Part shown: one piece after another, positions 8,686 through 17,333 of the stretch
Position numbering within the stretch: position 1 is the first letter of the stretch
How the letters are laid out: every line of letters starts with the position of its first letter
Source: Lentzea nigeriaca
GTDB taxonomy: Bacteria > Actinomycetota > Actinomycetes > Mycobacteriales > Pseudonocardiaceae
DNA length: 64,000 nucleotides
Direction: 5' to 3'
Assembly (NCBI RefSeq): GCF_016907955.1
Contig: NZ_JAFBCX010000017.1
Location: 1-64,000, forward strand
Made by a program: the position numbers and the translations under genes
Notes under the pieces: generated by a model
Told to the model about the DNA's origin: nothing
The model's database searches: none
Seen by the model: only the letters and a program-made list of their open reading frames with translations

Positions 8686-9425
8686 GTGGCGTGCTGTCCG
8701 TCACCGGGCTGAGGGCACGGTACGGCGGAGTGGAAGTGGTGCACGGGATCGACTTCGACGTCCACGAAGGCGAGATCGTCGCTCTTGTCGGGCCCAACGG
8801 GGCCGGGAAGACCACTGTTCTGCGCGGCATCTCGCGAACCGTGAGGACGCAGGGCACGGTGACGCTGCTCGGCGTCGGTACCCACGGCAAGGACGCGGCA
8901 TCGGTGGCCCGCCTTGGCGTCGGCCACGTGCCACAGGGTCGGGGTACGTTCGCCGACCTGACTGTCCTGCAGAACCTGCGGCTCGGTCTGCTGGCGCGTG
9001 GCCGGGCGCACCGCCGTCACGGCGACGCCGACCTGACCCGGATGATCGACATGTTCCCGGTGCTGGGCGAGTTCCTGTCCCGTCCGGCGGGTGCGCTGTC
9101 CGGTGGGCAGCAGCAGATGCTGGCGATCGCGCGGGCACTGCTGGCTCGCCCTCGCGTTCTCCTGATCGACGAACCCTCCCTGGGCCTGGCGCCGGTCACG
9201 ACGTCGATGCTGTTCCGCACCCTTCGCGAGCTGCGTTCCGACTGGGGCGTCTCGGTGTTGCTGGCCGAGCAGAACGCCCGGCTGTCACTGTCCATTGCGG
9301 ATCGTGCCGTGGTGCTCGCGGGTGGTCTCATCGTCCACACAGGACCGTCCGCAGAAGTGGCCGAGTCCGGCGAACTGCGGCGCGCGTACCTCGGTTCGGC
9401 CGCGGAGCAGGCGGTGACCCGATGA
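8682..9425 (+). CDS. livF: ABC importer ATPase, LivF type
   Basis: A 247-residue ATPase with Walker A GPNGAGKTT, signature LSGGQQQMLAIARAL, and Walker B VLLIDEPSLGLAP, all typical of LivF subunits. It pairs with the LivG-type protein as the two-ATPase motor of the importer. The GTG at 8682 was chosen because it overlaps the previous stop (GTGA) and gives the standard LivF N-terminus (MSGVLSVTGLRARYGGVEVV). Its own stop overlaps the LivH-type start, so all four transporter subunits are translationally coupled. Confidence 0.87.
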   Translation: MSGVLSVTGLRARYGGVEVVHGIDFDVHEGEIVALVGPNGAGKTTVLRGISRTVRTQGTVTLLGVGTHGKDAASVARLGVGHVPQGRGTFADLTVLQNLRLGLLARGRAHRRHGDADLTRMIDMFPVLGEFLSRPAGALSGGQQQMLAIARALLARPRVLLIDEPSLGLAPVTTSMLFRTLRELRSDWGVSVLLAEQNARLSLSIADRAVVLAGGLIVHTGPSAEVAESGELRRAYLGSAAEQAVTR

Positions 9426-10303
9426 CCGAGATCCTGCAACAGCTGGTCAACGGGTTGGCCGGCGGATGTGTCTACGCCGGACTCGCGCTGGCCGTGTCGG
9501 TGGTCTTCCAGGGCACTGGGCTGCTCAACTTCGCACAGGGCGAGATGGCCGTTGTCGCCGCCTACGCGGCATGGTCGCTGGCCGCGGCGGGATGGCCGCC
9601 GGTCGCGGCGATTCCGGTGGTGGTCGCCGGTTCGGCGGCGCTCGGGGCGGTGCTGGAACGCGTGCTGGTGCGGCCGGTCGAGGGCACGTCGCCGTTGGCG
9701 CTGATCACGGTGACCGCGGCGCTGCTGCTCGGGCTCAACGGGCTCGTCGCGGTGATCTGGGGTACGGACCCGCACTCGTGGGACAGCCCGTTCGGGGCCT
9801 CGGCCGTCCGGCTCGGTGACGTGGTGCTCACCGCTCAGCAGATCGGTTCGGTGGCCGTGGTGGCGGTGGTGATGGTCGCGGTCGGCTGCTTCTTCCGGTT
9901 CACCGGCCTGGGTCTGCGGATGAAGGCGGTGGCGATCAACCCCGGTTCGGCGGTGCTGCTGGGGATCCGGCCAGGACGGATGCTGGCGGTCGGCTGGGCG
10001 TTGGCCGGGGCGGTCGGCGGGGTTGCCGGGCTGATGACGGCACCGACGGTCGGACTGAGCCCGGAGATGATGCAGGGACCGCTGTTGATGGCGTTCGCCG
10101 CGGCCGCGCTGGGCGGCTTCGCCAGCCCGTTCGGTTCGGCGCTGGGTGGCGTCGTTCTCGGTGTGCTCACCACGATGGCCGCCCGGTACGTGCCCGCATT
10201 GGGCGGCGACCTGGCGCTGGTCGTGCCGTTCGGCGTGATCTTCCTCGTGCTGCTCGTCAAACCCAGTGGGCTGTTCGGCCGGGCGGCGGTGGTGCGCTCA
10301 TGA
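9422..10303 (+). CDS. livH: ABC importer permease, LivH type
   Basis: A 293-residue membrane protein of the LivH family with about eight hydrophobic segments. The N-terminal stretch LQQLVNGLAGGCVYAGLALA and the G-rich loop LNFAQGEMAVVAAYAAW are family hallmarks. It forms one half of the transmembrane channel. It overlaps the LivF-type gene by ATGA upstream and the LivM-type gene by ATGA downstream. Confidence 0.88.
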   Translation: MTEILQQLVNGLAGGCVYAGLALAVSVVFQGTGLLNFAQGEMAVVAAYAAWSLAAAGWPPVAAIPVVVAGSAALGAVLERVLVRPVEGTSPLALITVTAALLLGLNGLVAVIWGTDPHSWDSPFGASAVRLGDVVLTAQQIGSVAVVAVVMVAVGCFFRFTGLGLRMKAVAINPGSAVLLGIRPGRMLAVGWALAGAVGGVAGLMTAPTVGLSPEMMQGPLLMAFAAAALGGFASPFGSALGGVVLGVLTTMAARYVPALGGDLALVVPFGVIFLVLLVKPSGLFGRAAVVRS

Positions 10304-11274
10304 GGAAATGGTTGCTGTGGGGTGTGGTGGCGGTCGCCGGCATCGCACTCCCGTACATCCTCGACGACTACCAGACCTTCCAGATCGCGCGCGTCACGAC
10401 GACCGCGCTGCCCATCGCGAGTCTCGTGCTGCTCACGGGGTGGAGCGGGCAGGTCAGTGCCGGCCAGGGTGCGCTGTTCGGGCTGGGCGCCTACACCTGC
10501 GCGATCGCGATCGTGTCGGGTGGACTGCCGTGGCCGGTGGCGGTGCTCCTGGCGATGGTGGTCGGTCTGGCGGCCGGGTTGCTGCTCGGGTTGCCCGCGC
10601 TGCGGCTGAGTGGCATGAGCCTGGGTCTGATCACGCTGTCGCTGGCGGTGCTGTTCCCCTTGCTGCTCAGCAGGTTCAAGGACCTGACCGGTGGGCCGTT
10701 CGGCATCCAGACGCCCCCGGTGCGCACACCCGCAGGCATCCAGCTGTCCAGTGCGCAGTTCCTGTACCTGGTGACCTTTGTGGCGCTCGCTGCCGTGTTC
10801 GCGCTGCTGGCGTTGCTGTGCAGGGGCCGCACCGGCAGGGCGTTGGACGCGCTGCGACTGCAACCCGCCATGGCGCGCACGACAGGTGTCGACACGCGGC
10901 GGCTCTCGGTGCTCGTCGTCGGCATGTCCGGGGCGGTGGCCGCTCTCGGCGGTGCGCTCAACGCCCTGGTGCTGCAGTCGGTCGTGCCCGACGCGTACGC
11001 GTTCACCTTCTCGCTGGCACTGCTGACCGGCGCGGTGATCGGCGGCATCCGCTCGTGGGCCGGCGCGCTCGTCGGCGCTGTGTTCGTGGTCTACGTGCCG
11101 CAACTTGTCAGCGACACCGTCGGCGACACGCTCGCCGGGCACTGGACGCAGGTCGGCTACGCGCTGGTGCTCCTGCTGACCCTCTACTTCGCCCCGCAGG
11201 GGCTCGCGGGCCTCGGTTCCCGCATCACGACCAAGATCGGAGAACGCCGTGCTCACCAGAACTTCGCTCCGTAG
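10300..11274 (+). CDS. livM: ABC importer permease, LivM type
   Basis: A 324-residue LivM-family permease and the second half of the membrane channel. Characteristic stretches are LTGWSGQVSAGQGALFGLGA near residue 50 and ALRLQPAMARTTGVDTRR near residue 190, the cytoplasmic loop that contacts the ATPases. The start overlaps the LivH-type stop. The last 26 bases overlap the start of the substrate-binding protein gene. Confidence 0.88.
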   Translation: MRKWLLWGVVAVAGIALPYILDDYQTFQIARVTTTALPIASLVLLTGWSGQVSAGQGALFGLGAYTCAIAIVSGGLPWPVAVLLAMVVGLAAGLLLGLPALRLSGMSLGLITLSLAVLFPLLLSRFKDLTGGPFGIQTPPVRTPAGIQLSSAQFLYLVTFVALAAVFALLALLCRGRTGRALDALRLQPAMARTTGVDTRRLSVLVVGMSGAVAALGGALNALVLQSVVPDAYAFTFSLALLTGAVIGGIRSWAGALVGAVFVVYVPQLVSDTVGDTLAGHWTQVGYALVLLLTLYFAPQGLAGLGSRITTKIGERRAHQNFAP

Positions 11275-12454
11275 AACAGTCGCGGTCGCCGCGGCCGCAC
11301 TGCTCACGCTCGCCGCGTGCGGCCGGACCGACCAGCCGCAGGCGCCCGCCGCACAGGGCGACCTCGTCATCGGCGCCACGTTCGCCCAGTCCGGCCCACT
11401 GGCGGCCGTGGGCGCCGTCGGCAAAGGCGCGGCGGCCTACTTCGCCAAGGTCAACGACTCTGGCGGTATCAATGGGCGCAAGGTGAAGTTCACCAGCTAC
11501 GACGACGCCTACGACCCCAGCCGGATGACCGCCAACGCGCGCCGTGCCGTGGAACAGGACAAGGCGCAGATCTTCCTGAGCTTCGGCGGGCCATCGCTGT
11601 CCGTGCGCCCGTACCTCAACCAGAACAAGGTGCTGCACGTCGCGTTCGCGGGTAACACACCGTTCTCCGACGTGGCGCAGTTCCCCTACACCCACGCGTG
11701 GTGGCCCGACATCGCCTGGGAAAGCGCAATCACCACGAAGTACGTCCTGGACAAGGTGCCGAACCCGAAGGTCGGCGTGCTCAGCCTCAACAACGACATC
11801 GCCGACAGCCAGGCTGCGGGCATCAAGAGCGGCGGCGGCGACCCCGCACTGGTGCTGAAGGTGCCGCCGAACCAGCAGGACAACTCCAGCCAGGTCGCCC
11901 AGCTTCAGGCGGCCGGCGTGAACGTGCTGATGCTGTCCCTCGGCGCCAACCAGATCGTGCCGACGCTGAAGTACATGCAGCAGATCGGCTACCACCCGGA
12001 GGTGTTCCTGTACTCCACGCCCGCCGCGCGCACGACCACCATCGAGCCGCTCACTCCTGCGGCCGCCACGGGCCTGCACACCACGCTGTGGCTGGTCGAT
12101 CCCGCCGACCCCCGGTGGGCCGGCCAGCCCGACGTCGCCGCCTACAAGGCGGACATCGCCAAGTACGGTGGCGGCGCCGACCCGAACGACGCACTGGTGC
12201 TCAACGGCTACGCCGCTGCCGCCGCGCTGGTCGAGGTGGTAAAGACGGCCAAGGCCCAGGATCCCGACGGCTACAACGCCTCGTGGAACGCCGTCAAGGA
12301 CCTCAAGGTCCCGGGCCTGCTGGAGGGCAGCACGCTGTCGGCCGGGCCGGGTGGCAGGCTGGTCTACCAGTACCAGGTGATGCGGTTCGACGGGACGAGC
12401 TGGCGCGACGCGGAACCGCTGCGCGACTCGTCGAAACTCGGCATCGCGAAATGA
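11249..12454 (+). CDS. Lipoprotein substrate-binding protein of the ABC importer
   Basis: A 401-residue periplasmic-binding-protein-like lipoprotein of the Leu/Ile/Val-binding family. A twin-Arg-like basic start and hydrophobic stretch lead to a lipobox (LTLAAC, Cys at about residue 24), so it should be anchored outside the membrane. The mature part begins DLVIGATFAQSGPLAAVG, the typical first strand, and contains GKGAAAYFAKVNDSGGINGR. The GTG at 11249 gives a proper signal peptide and sits behind CGGAGA. It delivers solute to the coupled LivHMGF-type transporter; specificity cannot be read. Confidence 0.87.
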   Translation: MLTRTSLRRTVAVAAAALLTLAACGRTDQPQAPAAQGDLVIGATFAQSGPLAAVGAVGKGAAAYFAKVNDSGGINGRKVKFTSYDDAYDPSRMTANARRAVEQDKAQIFLSFGGPSLSVRPYLNQNKVLHVAFAGNTPFSDVAQFPYTHAWWPDIAWESAITTKYVLDKVPNPKVGVLSLNNDIADSQAAGIKSGGGDPALVLKVPPNQQDNSSQVAQLQAAGVNVLMLSLGANQIVPTLKYMQQIGYHPEVFLYSTPAARTTTIEPLTPAAATGLHTTLWLVDPADPRWAGQPDVAAYKADIAKYGGGADPNDALVLNGYAAAAALVEVVKTAKAQDPDGYNASWNAVKDLKVPGLLEGSTLSAGPGGRLVYQYQVMRFDGTSWRDAEPLRDSSKLGIAK

Positions 12455-12477
12455 CGCAGGAGGGAGTCGGACACACC

Positions 12478-13293
12478 ATGGCAGACAAGGGCGGGCGGCC
12501 TCGAGGTCCGGACTGGGCGGGCATCGTCGTGGACGACAGGTCCAAAGTGGAACGCGTGGCCGACGCGCTCGCCGCCAAGATCGAGTCCGATTCCATGGCC
12601 CCTGGCTCCTTCCTCGGTACCAAGACACAGTTGCGGCAGCAGCTGAGCGTGAGTCCGGCCACCCTGGACATGGCGCTGCGCGTGCTGGTCGACCGCGGCC
12701 TGGTCACCGTCCGCCCCGGCGTGAAGGGCGGTGTCCGGGTCGCCGAACCGGACACGTCGGCCCTTCACCTCGGCCGCGCCCGGTGGCGGCTGACCGGTTC
12801 GGAGGTGGACGCGGAGCGGGCGGGCCAGGGCCTGGCGATCTACTTCGCCCTCCAGCCGCTGATCGTCGCCACGGCCGCGCACGCGCTCACCGACGTGGAC
12901 CACACGAAACTGACCGACATCCGCGATCAGCTGCACGCGTCGGTGGGTGACCCGCAGGCCTACTTCACGGTCCACAGGACCGTGCACGACGCCCTGCTGG
13001 AGGCCACACACGACGAGGTGCTCATCTCGACCGTGCAGACGGCCACCGCCGTCGCGGACGCCGGAACCGGTGGTCCCGAACCGCCCCAGGGGGAGGACGT
13101 CGCGGCCTACACCGCCGAGCGGGTGGCCGTGCACGTCGACATCGTGGAGGCGGTGCTGCGTGGGGATGTCCGGGCGGCGTGGCTGCGGCTGCGCGACCAC
13201 GGTGTCACTCAGCACGACATCGCCGCGGACTCGGCATTGCTGCCCCAGGGATTCCTCGACCTGCAGCGCTTCTGGCGCGAGGTCACCGGCTGA
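12478..13293 (+). CDS. GntR-family regulator (FadR/FCD-like)
   Basis: A 271-residue regulator with a winged helix-turn-helix at about residues 20-90 (LRQQLSVSPATLDMALRVLV) and an all-helical C-terminal ligand domain with scattered His and Asp, as in the FCD subgroup. The ATG at 12478 follows an AGGAGGG; an alternative ATG at 12451 overlaps the previous stop (ATGA) and would add nine residues. The gene sits in the importer operon, so it probably senses the imported compound or a product and controls the operon. Confidence 0.8.
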   Translation: MADKGGRPRGPDWAGIVVDDRSKVERVADALAAKIESDSMAPGSFLGTKTQLRQQLSVSPATLDMALRVLVDRGLVTVRPGVKGGVRVAEPDTSALHLGRARWRLTGSEVDAERAGQGLAIYFALQPLIVATAAHALTDVDHTKLTDIRDQLHASVGDPQAYFTVHRTVHDALLEATHDEVLISTVQTATAVADAGTGGPEPPQGEDVAAYTAERVAVHVDIVEAVLRGDVRAAWLRLRDHGVTQHDIAADSALLPQGFLDLQRFWREVTG

Positions 13294-13309
13294 TTCGAAC
13301 GGAGCTTCC

Positions 13310-14218
13310 ATGGCAGGCGGCGCATCGCGGCGCGAAGTGGCGGAGGACGTGTACGCCTACGTCCAGCACGACGGCAGCTGGTGGATCAACACGACCGGCT
13401 TCGTCGTCGGACCCGACGACGTCCTCGCGATCGACTCGTGCGCGACCGCGGTGCGCGCCCAGCGGCTGCGGCAGACGATCGCCGAGGTCACGACCGCGCC
13501 GGTGCGGCGACTCGTGAACACCCACCACCACGGCGACCACACCTTCGGCAACGCCGCGTTCCCCGGCGCCACGGTCTTCGCCCACCACAACTGCCGCGAA
13601 GCCGTGCTCGCCGACCAGGCCCGCCACGTCGCGCCGCACGTCTGGAACCCCGCACCGGACTGGGGAGAACTGCCGCTGCGGCCGCCGGACGTGACCTTCA
13701 CCGACCGGCTCACCCTGCACGTCGCCGGCAAACACGTCGAAATCGTCCACATTGGACCACGGGCGCACACCACCGGCGACGTGGTGTGCTGGCTGCCGGG
13801 ACAAGGTGTGCTGTTCGCGGGCGACCTGGCGTTCCACGGTGGCACACCGATGGTCCTGCAGGGTTCGCTGACCGGTTCGCTGGACGCGCTGCGGCAACTG
13901 CGGGCCTTCGGCGCCAGCACCGTGGTGCCGGGGCACGGCGAGCCGTGCGGGCCGGAGATCTTCGACCACCACGAGCGGTACTACCGGTTCGTGCTGGCCG
14001 CCGCCCGCGATGGCCTCGACCGCGGGCTGAGTCCGTTGCAGACGGCGGCGAACCTCGACCTGGGCGAGTTCGCCGACCTGCTCGACCCGGAACGGATCGT
14101 GCTGAACCTGCACCGCGCCTACGCCGACCTCACCGGGCACGGGGAAGTCGATCCGAAAGCGGCGTTCGCCGACGCGATCGCCTACAACGGCGGTCGTCCG
14201 CTGCATTGCACAGCCTGA
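13310..14218 (+). CDS. Metallo-beta-lactamase-fold hydrolase
   Basis: A 302-residue protein of the metallo-beta-lactamase superfamily. The zinc-binding signature is NTHHHGDHTFGN near residue 70; further metal ligands appear in the GDLAFHGG and VVPGHGE segments. These enzymes hydrolyse esters, thioesters, lactones or similar bonds. Sixteen bases separate it from the GntR gene and fifteen from the next gene, so it is part of the same transcript. It probably acts on the imported compound ahead of the fumarylacetoacetase-family enzyme; the true substrate is unknown. Confidence 0.82.
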   Translation: MAGGASRREVAEDVYAYVQHDGSWWINTTGFVVGPDDVLAIDSCATAVRAQRLRQTIAEVTTAPVRRLVNTHHHGDHTFGNAAFPGATVFAHHNCREAVLADQARHVAPHVWNPAPDWGELPLRPPDVTFTDRLTLHVAGKHVEIVHIGPRAHTTGDVVCWLPGQGVLFAGDLAFHGGTPMVLQGSLTGSLDALRQLRAFGASTVVPGHGEPCGPEIFDHHERYYRFVLAAARDGLDRGLSPLQTAANLDLGEFADLLDPERIVLNLHRAYADLTGHGEVDPKAAFADAIAYNGGRPLHCTA

Positions 14219-14233
14219 TCGAAAGGGCACGAG

Positions 14234-15136
14234 ATGCGGTTCGTCACCTACAACAGCGCCGGTGCGGAGCGAGTGGGACTGGTGATCGACGACGAGGTGC
14301 ACGCGTTGCCCGCGGGTCCGCGGCTGCTCGATCTGCTCGGTGACGACGGCGAGGCACTGTTCGACGCCGGCGAGCAGGCGAAGGTCGACCCGGCGGAGGT
14401 CGTGCCGCTCGCGGGCGTGCGGCTGCTGCCACCGGTGCCACAGCCGCCGAGCGTGCGCGACTTCATCGCCTTCGAGCAGCACGTGGACGGTGTGGGCAGG
14501 CTCGCCGGCAAGACGGGGATACCTCCCGTCTGGTACGAGCAGCCGCTGTTCTACTTCTCCAACCCGCACTCGATCATCGGCCCGCACGACGACGTCCCGA
14601 TCCCACCCGGCTGCACCGACTTCGACTTCGAACTGGAGGTGGCCGCGGTCATCGGCCGAGCCGGGCGAGACCTCACACCGGACCAGGCCGAACGGCACAT
14701 CGCGGGCTACACGATCCTCAACGACTGGTCGGCACGGGACCTCCAGTGGCACGAGATGACCTTCGGCTTGGGACCGGCGAAGGGCAAGGACTGCGCCAGC
14801 ACCCTCGGCCCCGTGCTGGTCACCCCCGACGAACTGGCGCCCTACCGGTCCGGAACCTCCTACGACATCGGGATGCGCGTCAGCGTCAACGGGACACTGC
14901 TCGGCGAGGACCGGTTGCACAACATGCACTGGAGCTTCGGCGAGATGATCGCGCACGCCAGCCGCGGCACCTGGGTGCGTCCCGGCGACATCATCGGTTC
15001 CGGCACGTGCGGCAACGGCTGCCTGGCCGAGTTCCGCGGCCGCGGCAAGCCGTTGCCGTCGCTCCAACCGGGCGATGTCGTGGAGATGACCGTCGACCAA
15101 CTGGGCGCCACGCATAGCCTCGTCGTCGGCAGGTGA
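14234..15136 (+). CDS. Fumarylacetoacetate hydrolase-family protein
   Basis: A 300-residue member of the FAH family, which cleaves or hydrates beta-keto acid type compounds at the end of many aromatic degradation routes. Family features are the metal ligands in DFDFELEVAAVIG, NDWSARDLQ, the motif GPAKGKDCASTLGP, and the C-terminal GSGTCGNGCLAEF with PSLQPGDVVEM. Divalent metal is expected to be held by the acidic residues of DFELE. It closes the importer operon, which suggests that the imported compound is degraded through a keto-acid or decarboxylation step. Confidence 0.83.
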   Translation: MRFVTYNSAGAERVGLVIDDEVHALPAGPRLLDLLGDDGEALFDAGEQAKVDPAEVVPLAGVRLLPPVPQPPSVRDFIAFEQHVDGVGRLAGKTGIPPVWYEQPLFYFSNPHSIIGPHDDVPIPPGCTDFDFELEVAAVIGRAGRDLTPDQAERHIAGYTILNDWSARDLQWHEMTFGLGPAKGKDCASTLGPVLVTPDELAPYRSGTSYDIGMRVSVNGTLLGEDRLHNMHWSFGEMIAHASRGTWVRPGDIIGSGTCGNGCLAEFRGRGKPLPSLQPGDVVEMTVDQLGATHSLVVGR

Positions 15137-15239
15137 CCGCAGCTCCCGGCCAGGACATGCTCGGGCAGCGCAGAAGCACGCGGCGGGAGCAGGTGGCACG
15201 TCCGGATTCTGCGCCTGAGCAGCTTCAACAGCACAGGCC

Positions 15240-15330
15240 TGTGGGGTGTCAAAACACGGCCCGATAGGCCTGACCTGCGCATCAAGCAGCTGCATGTTCG
15301 TACTCGCTGATCAAGCCACCGAGCACTCGC
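15240..15330 (-). mobile_element. Relic of an integrase-core IS end (copy 1 of 4)
   Basis: Read on the minus strand, 15330 to 15285 encodes RVLGGLISEYEHAA, matching the C-terminal RILGGVINEYGYAA of the transposase at 16059. It is followed by an end sequence holding GCGCAGGTCAGGCC and GGCCGTGTTTTGACACC. The same end sequence recurs at 34695, 59878 and 61918 in the same orientation. The rest of the transposase is not attached to it. Confidence 0.65.
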
Positions 15331-15512
15331 CGACGACGTACGGACTGCAGCCCGGCTCTACGATCGCGAGAACGGAATCGAACGACGCCGTGGACCGGTC
15401 GGCCCTGTCACGAACTATGGCCGCATCAGGCAAACATTTTGCCCGTTTCACGACCGCGCGTAGGCGCTCTTCCTGAGAGCCCTGTGGGTGCCGAAAATTA
15501 CGTCCAGGCAGG

Positions 15513-15712
15513 TCAAGGAGCATGACGATGCTTGTGGTGCCGCACCAGCGAGTGACCGTCATGTGCCGCGCTCGTTGTAGTGCCGCTCGTACTCCGCAGC
15601 GCTTGCCGCAGATGGGCCTGACTCCAGATCAGCGTACGATCCAACAGGTCGCCGCGAAATTTCCTGACCCAGTTCATAGAATTCGGCGGCGAAAGATTGA
15701 ATCGCATCGACT
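15513..15712 (-). pseudogene. Integrase-core transposase fragment, frameshifted
   Basis: The minus strand encodes FRGDLLDRTLIWSQAHLRQ in one frame and then AEYERHYNE in another. Together they match the region near the third acidic residue of integrase-core (DDE) transposases, where RxECLDRLLIWSxxHLxxVLxxYxxHYNEHRPH is usual. The shift between the two frames and the absence of the catalytic core mark it as a relic. It may belong with the IS end at 15240. Confidence 0.5.
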
Positions 15713-15808
15713 GGCCCTCTATACTAGGTCCGAGCTATCCAATAGCGCATGAACACCCGAACTGCGCAAGCGTGCTACATACGGGAACTCAAGTCCCCCC
15801 TCGGACAC
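15712..15808. repeat. Repeat block A, copy 1: flank downstream of serine recombinase
   Basis: About 97 bp starting TGGCCCTCTA and running through GCATGAACACCCGAA to TCGGACAC. A similar block lies at 35082-35176. This copy adjoins and slightly overlaps the 3' end of the serine recombinase relic at 15789. The shared region may be the conserved downstream flank, possibly an attachment-site region, of a recombinase-bearing element. Confidence 0.55.
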
Positions 15809-16049
15809 TGGCTTTATCCCTACCAACTGGCCGGATGCTCGCATCGAGCATCCGGCCAGTTGCGTTGTAGACGATTTCTACATTGAGCGCCTCGTACAGT
15901 CTTTGCAGCTCGTCGGGGTCAGCTTGCCTGATTATCTTCTTCACGTCGCCGAGCGAATCAATCATGGCGTGGATCTCGGCGGCACTTCTCCCTACGCGTT
16001 TCGGCACCCAGCTCAGCTCGGCTTGAGCCTGTACCGCCCGGAAAGTCAT
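15789..16049 (-). pseudogene. Large serine recombinase, C-terminal fragment
   Basis: The 86-residue frame contains AAEIHAMIDSLGDVKKIIRQ, DPDELQRLYEALNVEIVYN and ends VRGGT. This is the style of the C-terminal coiled and beta regions of large serine recombinases. The N-terminal resolvase domain and zinc ribbon are missing. The first ATG lies exactly where the sequence abuts the transposase relic at 16059. A matching N-terminal fragment of such a recombinase lies at 30172-30705 on the same strand. Confidence 0.55.
15824..15862. repeat. Perfect 18-bp hairpin inside the recombinase fragment
   Basis: CAACTGGCCGGATGCTCG at 15824-15841 is followed by a three-base loop and its exact reverse complement at 15845-15862. 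There is no T-run next to it, so it is not a standard terminator. It lies within the codons for NATGRMLDASIRPVG of the recombinase tail. Confidence 0.9.
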
Positions 16050-16053
16050 CGCT
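16026..16053. repeat. Inverted repeat flanking transposase relic, left copy
   Basis: Reverse complement starts AGCGATGACTTTCCGGGCGG. It matches the repeat at 16898-16925 at 26 of 28 bases in inverted orientation. The two copies bracket the transposase relic at 16059-16832. Confidence 0.8.
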
Positions 16054-16058
16054 GCAGC

Positions 16059-16832
16059 TCAAGCTGCATATCCGTACTCGTTGATCACCCCGCCGAGGAT
16101 CCGCGTGCGGACGGGGGCGACAGCCAGAGAAGTCAAGATTGTGCACCGTTCCGGTGTGTTCGTGAACGTCTGGCGGTAGCTGGTCGCGGGCCTGATGAGG
16201 CCGGTGCTCGTTGTAGTGCTTTTGGTAGGCCGCAAGTACATGACGCGCGTGACCTTCTCCGACGATGAGAACGTGGTCGAGAATCGTCCGAGCACGGTGT
16301 CGACGTGGGAGAAGTCCGCCGCGATGATCCCCTCGGCCTGCGCAGTCAGAAACTCGCGCCACGTCGGGCCGCATCGCCGCGGCGCCGGATCGATGCCCGC
16401 GCGGTTCAAGATCTCCCAGACCGTCGAGGCGCCCAGGCGATGGCCAAGCCGAACCAGCTCGCCATGGATACGCCGATATCCCCACCGAGGATTCTCTCTA
16501 GCAAGTCGGAGCCCGAGCGCCTTGATCGCTGCTGCGGTTGAGGGACGCCCGGTTCGCCTGCGCGCGGTGTGATCCCACTTGTGGGCGATGAACCGGCGGT
16601 GCCAGCCGAGCAACGTGCCAGGGGTAACCGGGAAAGCCTCCTGCCAGCGGGAGCGATGTACCAGTCTCGACAGTGCGGCGAACCAGAACCGGTCCGCGGG
16701 CTCGTAACGAACCGGTCGGGCCAACTGCCGACGAAGCACAACGTTCTCCTGCCGGAGAACAAGAAGCTCCGCGTCCTTGGCCGCTTCACTGCGAAGTAGC
16801 ACCGCCGGAACAGACAGCAACTTGCAAACCAC
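16059..16832 (-). pseudogene. Integrase-core (IS481/IS3-like) transposase with internal deletion
   Basis: The first 170 or so residues look like an actinobacterial integrase-core transposase (GTLLGWHRRFIAHKWDH, NPRWGYRRIHGELVRLGHRL, AADFSHVDTVLGR with the first catalytic Asp). After HVDTVLGR the normal middle of the DDE domain is missing. The downstream part, LDHVLIVGEGHARHVLAAYQ and KHYNEHRPHQARDQLPP, appears in a different frame. The open frame returns to normal only for the last residues, RILGGVINEYGYAA. Deletion plus frameshift make it inactive. The usual IS end sequence does not follow the stop; the recombinase relic starts there instead. Confidence 0.75.
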
Positions 16833-16897
16833 CTAGTACCACAGCGAAACGATCACCCGAACATGCTCGCAGCCGGTACTAGCTCACCTCTCAGAGA

Positions 16898-16925
16898 AGC
16901 GATGAGTTTCCGGGCGGCACAGGCT
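16898..16925. repeat. Inverted repeat flanking transposase relic, right copy
   Basis: Sequence starts AGCGATGAGTTTCCGGGCGG and is the inverted partner of 16026-16053 with two mismatches. It lies between the start of the transposase relic and the MMPL transporter relic. Confidence 0.8.
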
Positions 16926-16926
16926 G

Positions 16927-17328
16927 GCTATCGGCGGTGTTCGGCGTGCACGACCCCGGGCCGGTGCTGGACTTCGTCCCGATCATCTTGATGGGCGTGT
17001 TGTTCGGCCTGGCCATGGACTACCAGCTGTTCCTCGTGTCGGGAATGCGGCGAAGCGTACGTGCACGGCGTTCCGGCCCGTGCGGCGATCACCGTCGGCC
17101 TGCGGCACGTTCGTGGTGCGCATGCTGCTGGTGCCGGCGCTGATGCACCTGGCAGGGCGCGCGGCCTGGTGGCTGCCCCGCCGACTGGACCGGGTACTGC
17201 CCAACGTGGACGTGGAAGGCGCCGCCCTGGAGCACAGCCACCCGCTGCCGGGCGCCGACCCGAACGTGACGCCCGATCGTGAAACCGTGTCGGGACAACG
17301 CCTCACCAGGAGTCCACACAGGACTTAG
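16927..17328 (+). pseudogene. MMPL-family transporter, C-terminal fragment with frameshifts
   Basis: One frame reads VFGVHDPGPVLDFVPIILMG and VLFGLAMDYQLFLVSGMR, the membrane region of MMPL (RND-like) transporters. A second frame continues VHGVPARAAITVGLRH, and a third TFVVRMLLVPALMHLAGRA followed by WWLPRRLDRVLPNVDVEG and a hydrophilic tail. At least two small deletions or shifts separate these parts and the N-terminal two-thirds are absent. The stop lies at the left edge of the IS427-type element, inserted right behind it. Confidence 0.7.
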
Positions 17329-17333
17329 AGGTC

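Noticed and set aside
16059..16832. Treating the integrase-core transposase as intact because its frame is open
   Set aside because: The middle of the DDE domain is deleted and the YNEHRPH segment is only found in another frame.
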